This document shows positions 62,475 through 64,000 of a DNA stretch of 64,000 bases, in pieces (the first letter of the stretch is position 1; every line of letters begins with the position of its first letter). Both the position numbers and the translations under genes were made by a program. The notes beneath the pieces are model-generated. The model had not been told where the DNA came from, made no database searches, and saw nothing but the letters and a program-made list of their open reading frames with translations. Source of the stretch: Effrenium voratum (lineage: Eukaryota; Sar; Dinophyceae; Suessiales; Symbiodiniaceae); contig CAUJNA010001502.1 in the NCBI GenBank assembly GCA_963377175.1, positions 997,001 to 1,061,000 of the forward strand. Direction: 5' to 3'.

Positions 62475-62533
62475 CCCTTGAGCTGACCAAATCCCCGTGC
62501 AACTTCTAAATCCAAGAAGTCCACCCAGCAGAC
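62475..62533 (-). CDS. possible exon (unidentified gene)
   Basis: The minus strand reads VCWVDFLDLEVARGFGQLK after TTTTGAG followed by G. The end lies in a short direct repeat (CCCCTTGAGCTGGC twice), so the donor is unclear. Confidence 0.3.
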
Positions 62534-62903
62534 CTCAAAACCGTCCCCAACTGCGTATAGGTCAAAATCAAGCGAGGGGGCCGCAGGTTTGGTTCCACTT
62601 GCCAGGGCAACCCATTTTGGGTGCCTATTTGGGGGTGGTTCCAAAAGAAAGAGCTGGGGTTACGCAAGTTTTTGTCTTTGGTTTCATTTACCAAGGTGCC
62701 ATTTTGGTTTTCCATGTTTTTGAGCCACCGCCATGATTGACAACCACATCTGACAACCACATCTCAACCATCGAAAATCGCCCTCTGCTTTTTTGTTAGC
62801 AAACCAACCAGAAAGGACACCTATGGTCCCCATTTTCCGGCAGCCCCCAAAACCCAAAACCCGAGACCCGCAGCCGTTCCCCAGCTCCCCGGGTCTTGTG
62901 TGC

Positions 62904-62957
62904 CGCGGTGAGGCCGGAGACGCCGGCGCCAACCACCACCACGTCCAAGGTGTCACC
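62904..62957 (-). CDS. candidate exon with FAD/NAD-binding motif (flavin amine oxidase type)
   Basis: The minus strand reads GDTLDVVVVGAGVSGLTA, 18 codons in phase 0, between TCCAAG followed by G and a GC donor (62903-62902). DVVVVGAGVSGL is the beta strand plus GxGxxG turn of a Rossmann dinucleotide-binding fold. The exact sequence is typical of the N-terminus of flavin-containing amine oxidases and related FAD oxidoreductases. The next segment of such a protein (ending in Glu-Ala for ribose binding) was not found with confidence downstream. The weak match at 61.8-61.9 kb lacks the Glu. The family call is therefore limited to the motif. Confidence 0.55.
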
Positions 62958-63311
62958 CTTGGACCCAGCCTCGGGTTTTCCGCGTTTCTTGGGGCGCGGG
63001 ACCAAAAATCTGGAGCCACAACTCTGTGGTTGAAACAAAGGGAACCTGTTTTAAGAAGAAGCTTCCTAGTTGAAACAAAGGAAGCTGGTTGAAACAAAGG
63101 CAATCTACTTCTTTGTTTGCAAGAAAACGGCTTCCTATGTTGTTTCAGGTTAGGGACGTGGCAGAGTCCAGTTTGATCGCAAGCTAGACTTGAACCCAGA
63201 GATTGATGATACGTAACAAATCCCAACCTCCAGTAAAAAGTATCAACGCGGTGAATAAAACAAAGAGGGGACCCAAAAACGTGATTTTCCAGTCTCATTG
63301 CACGGGCCTGC

Positions 63312-63360
63312 CTAGGCTCCAGGCGCCATCACCCCGTGCCGTGCGCGACTTGCGCAGGTC
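63312..63360 (-). CDS. candidate exon (unidentified gene)
   Basis: The minus strand reads DLRKSRTARGDGAWSL and one spare base, between CTTGCAG followed by G and AG before a GC donor (63311-63310). Its leftover base does not fit the phase-0 start of the exon at 62957, so another exon must lie between or the ends are off. Confidence 0.4.
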
Positions 63361-63374
63361 CTGCAAGTGGCAAG

Positions 63375-64000
63375 CAAAACGTCAGGCCTTCTATGGCTGT
63401 GGGAAACTTCCATATTTGCTTTTTCGCCTCCTGGAAAAAATATTTCCAGTAGTGATCGATTCCTTTTAAAACCAACAGGGGCAAACAAAAAACTTAAACA
63501 AATGGAAGGAAATGGACCCCTTTCGCTTCCCATCCCCTTTGCATCACAGCTGGCAACAGACTCCCGAACTAAACAGGACCTTGTGAGAGGCGAGGCCATG
63601 ATGTTTGCCAAAGAACATGTTTAGTTTAGCAGGAAAGACATGGGTTTGTCTCAACAGGCCTAAAACAAAAGCAACGAACTTTCAATGTCCCAATTTTCAT
63701 CCCCCCCCTCCCCCCGCAAAAAACAAGAAAACGCCACAAGAAAAGCGGATACCCACCAAAAAAAAGGATGAAAAAAGGCCACGCCTTTTCAGGGAGCCGT
63801 GGTGAACTTTTGCCCCCCCCACACGCCCACAACAAACACCCCGGCGCACGCCCGCGCGCCCGCTCACCCGCTCACCGGCGCCTTCCGCCGCGCGCTTCGA
63901 AGCGCGAGGGCCACCTGAGTCTCAGATCGGAGCCCTCCTTACCCCTTAAAACTCCAAGCCCTGGGGAAGTTGATCTTTTACAGACATATAGCTCATGTTA
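63375..64000. other. presumed intron
   Basis: Shares the segment CAGTAGTGATCGATTCCTTT (63448-63467) with 25651-25670, another dispersed repeat. C runs and A runs follow at 63700-63770. A GC-rich patch at 63840-63910 has no decisive open frame. Confidence 0.4.

Overview
The window looks like a piece of a dinoflagellate nuclear genome. The main evidence is a head-to-tail array of six genes for the small GTPase ARF1 on the minus strand (about 31.93-43.98 kb). Their introns can be placed exactly by protein homology. They use GC, GC and GA at the 5' splice sites (one GT) and AG followed by G at every 3' site, the splice-site set known from dinoflagellates. Tandem arrays with short uniform spacers (here 318-354 bp), tiny exons in very long repeat-filled introns, and strong strand bias fit the same group. 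I cannot name the species. Layout, in + coordinates: (1) 0-12.3 kb holds short minus-strand candidate exons, many rich in Lys, Glu, Arg and Gln, which suggest a coiled-coil protein. They are separated by simple repeats and dispersed elements, including a G-rich tandem repeat at 0.9-1.6 kb. (2) 15.2-30.6 kb holds about fourteen further minus-strand candidate exons. Nearly all start and end in phase 0, as expected for one multi-exon gene of unknown function, possibly ending near 15.19 kb. Long microsatellites lie in and beside it (CT at 11.7-11.9 kb, CA/CACG at 18.0 kb, CAAA/CAGA at 23.5 kb). (3) 31.9-44.0 kb is the ARF array: five near-identical 181-residue copies (A-E here) and one diverged 5'-most copy (F) whose second intron carries large insertions. 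(4) 45.1-55.6 kb holds eight minus-strand candidate exons. Five of them join in a consistent reading frame, and a possible last exon with a stop lies at 45.1 kb. (5) 56-64 kb has scattered candidate exons, including one with a dinucleotide-binding motif of the flavin amine oxidase type at 62.9 kb. Between the exons, dispersed short elements with inverted ends dominate. One family, seen at least seven times, begins with GT after AG and ends with AG in either orientation, as expected of an introner (an intron-generating transposon). One long open frame at 48.7-49.5 kb resembles a region of retroelement proteins of dinoflagellates. Only the ARF genes are firmly identified. The other exons are inferred from reading frame, composition and splice-site pattern without any database search, and their ends may be wrong by one or more alternative splice sites.
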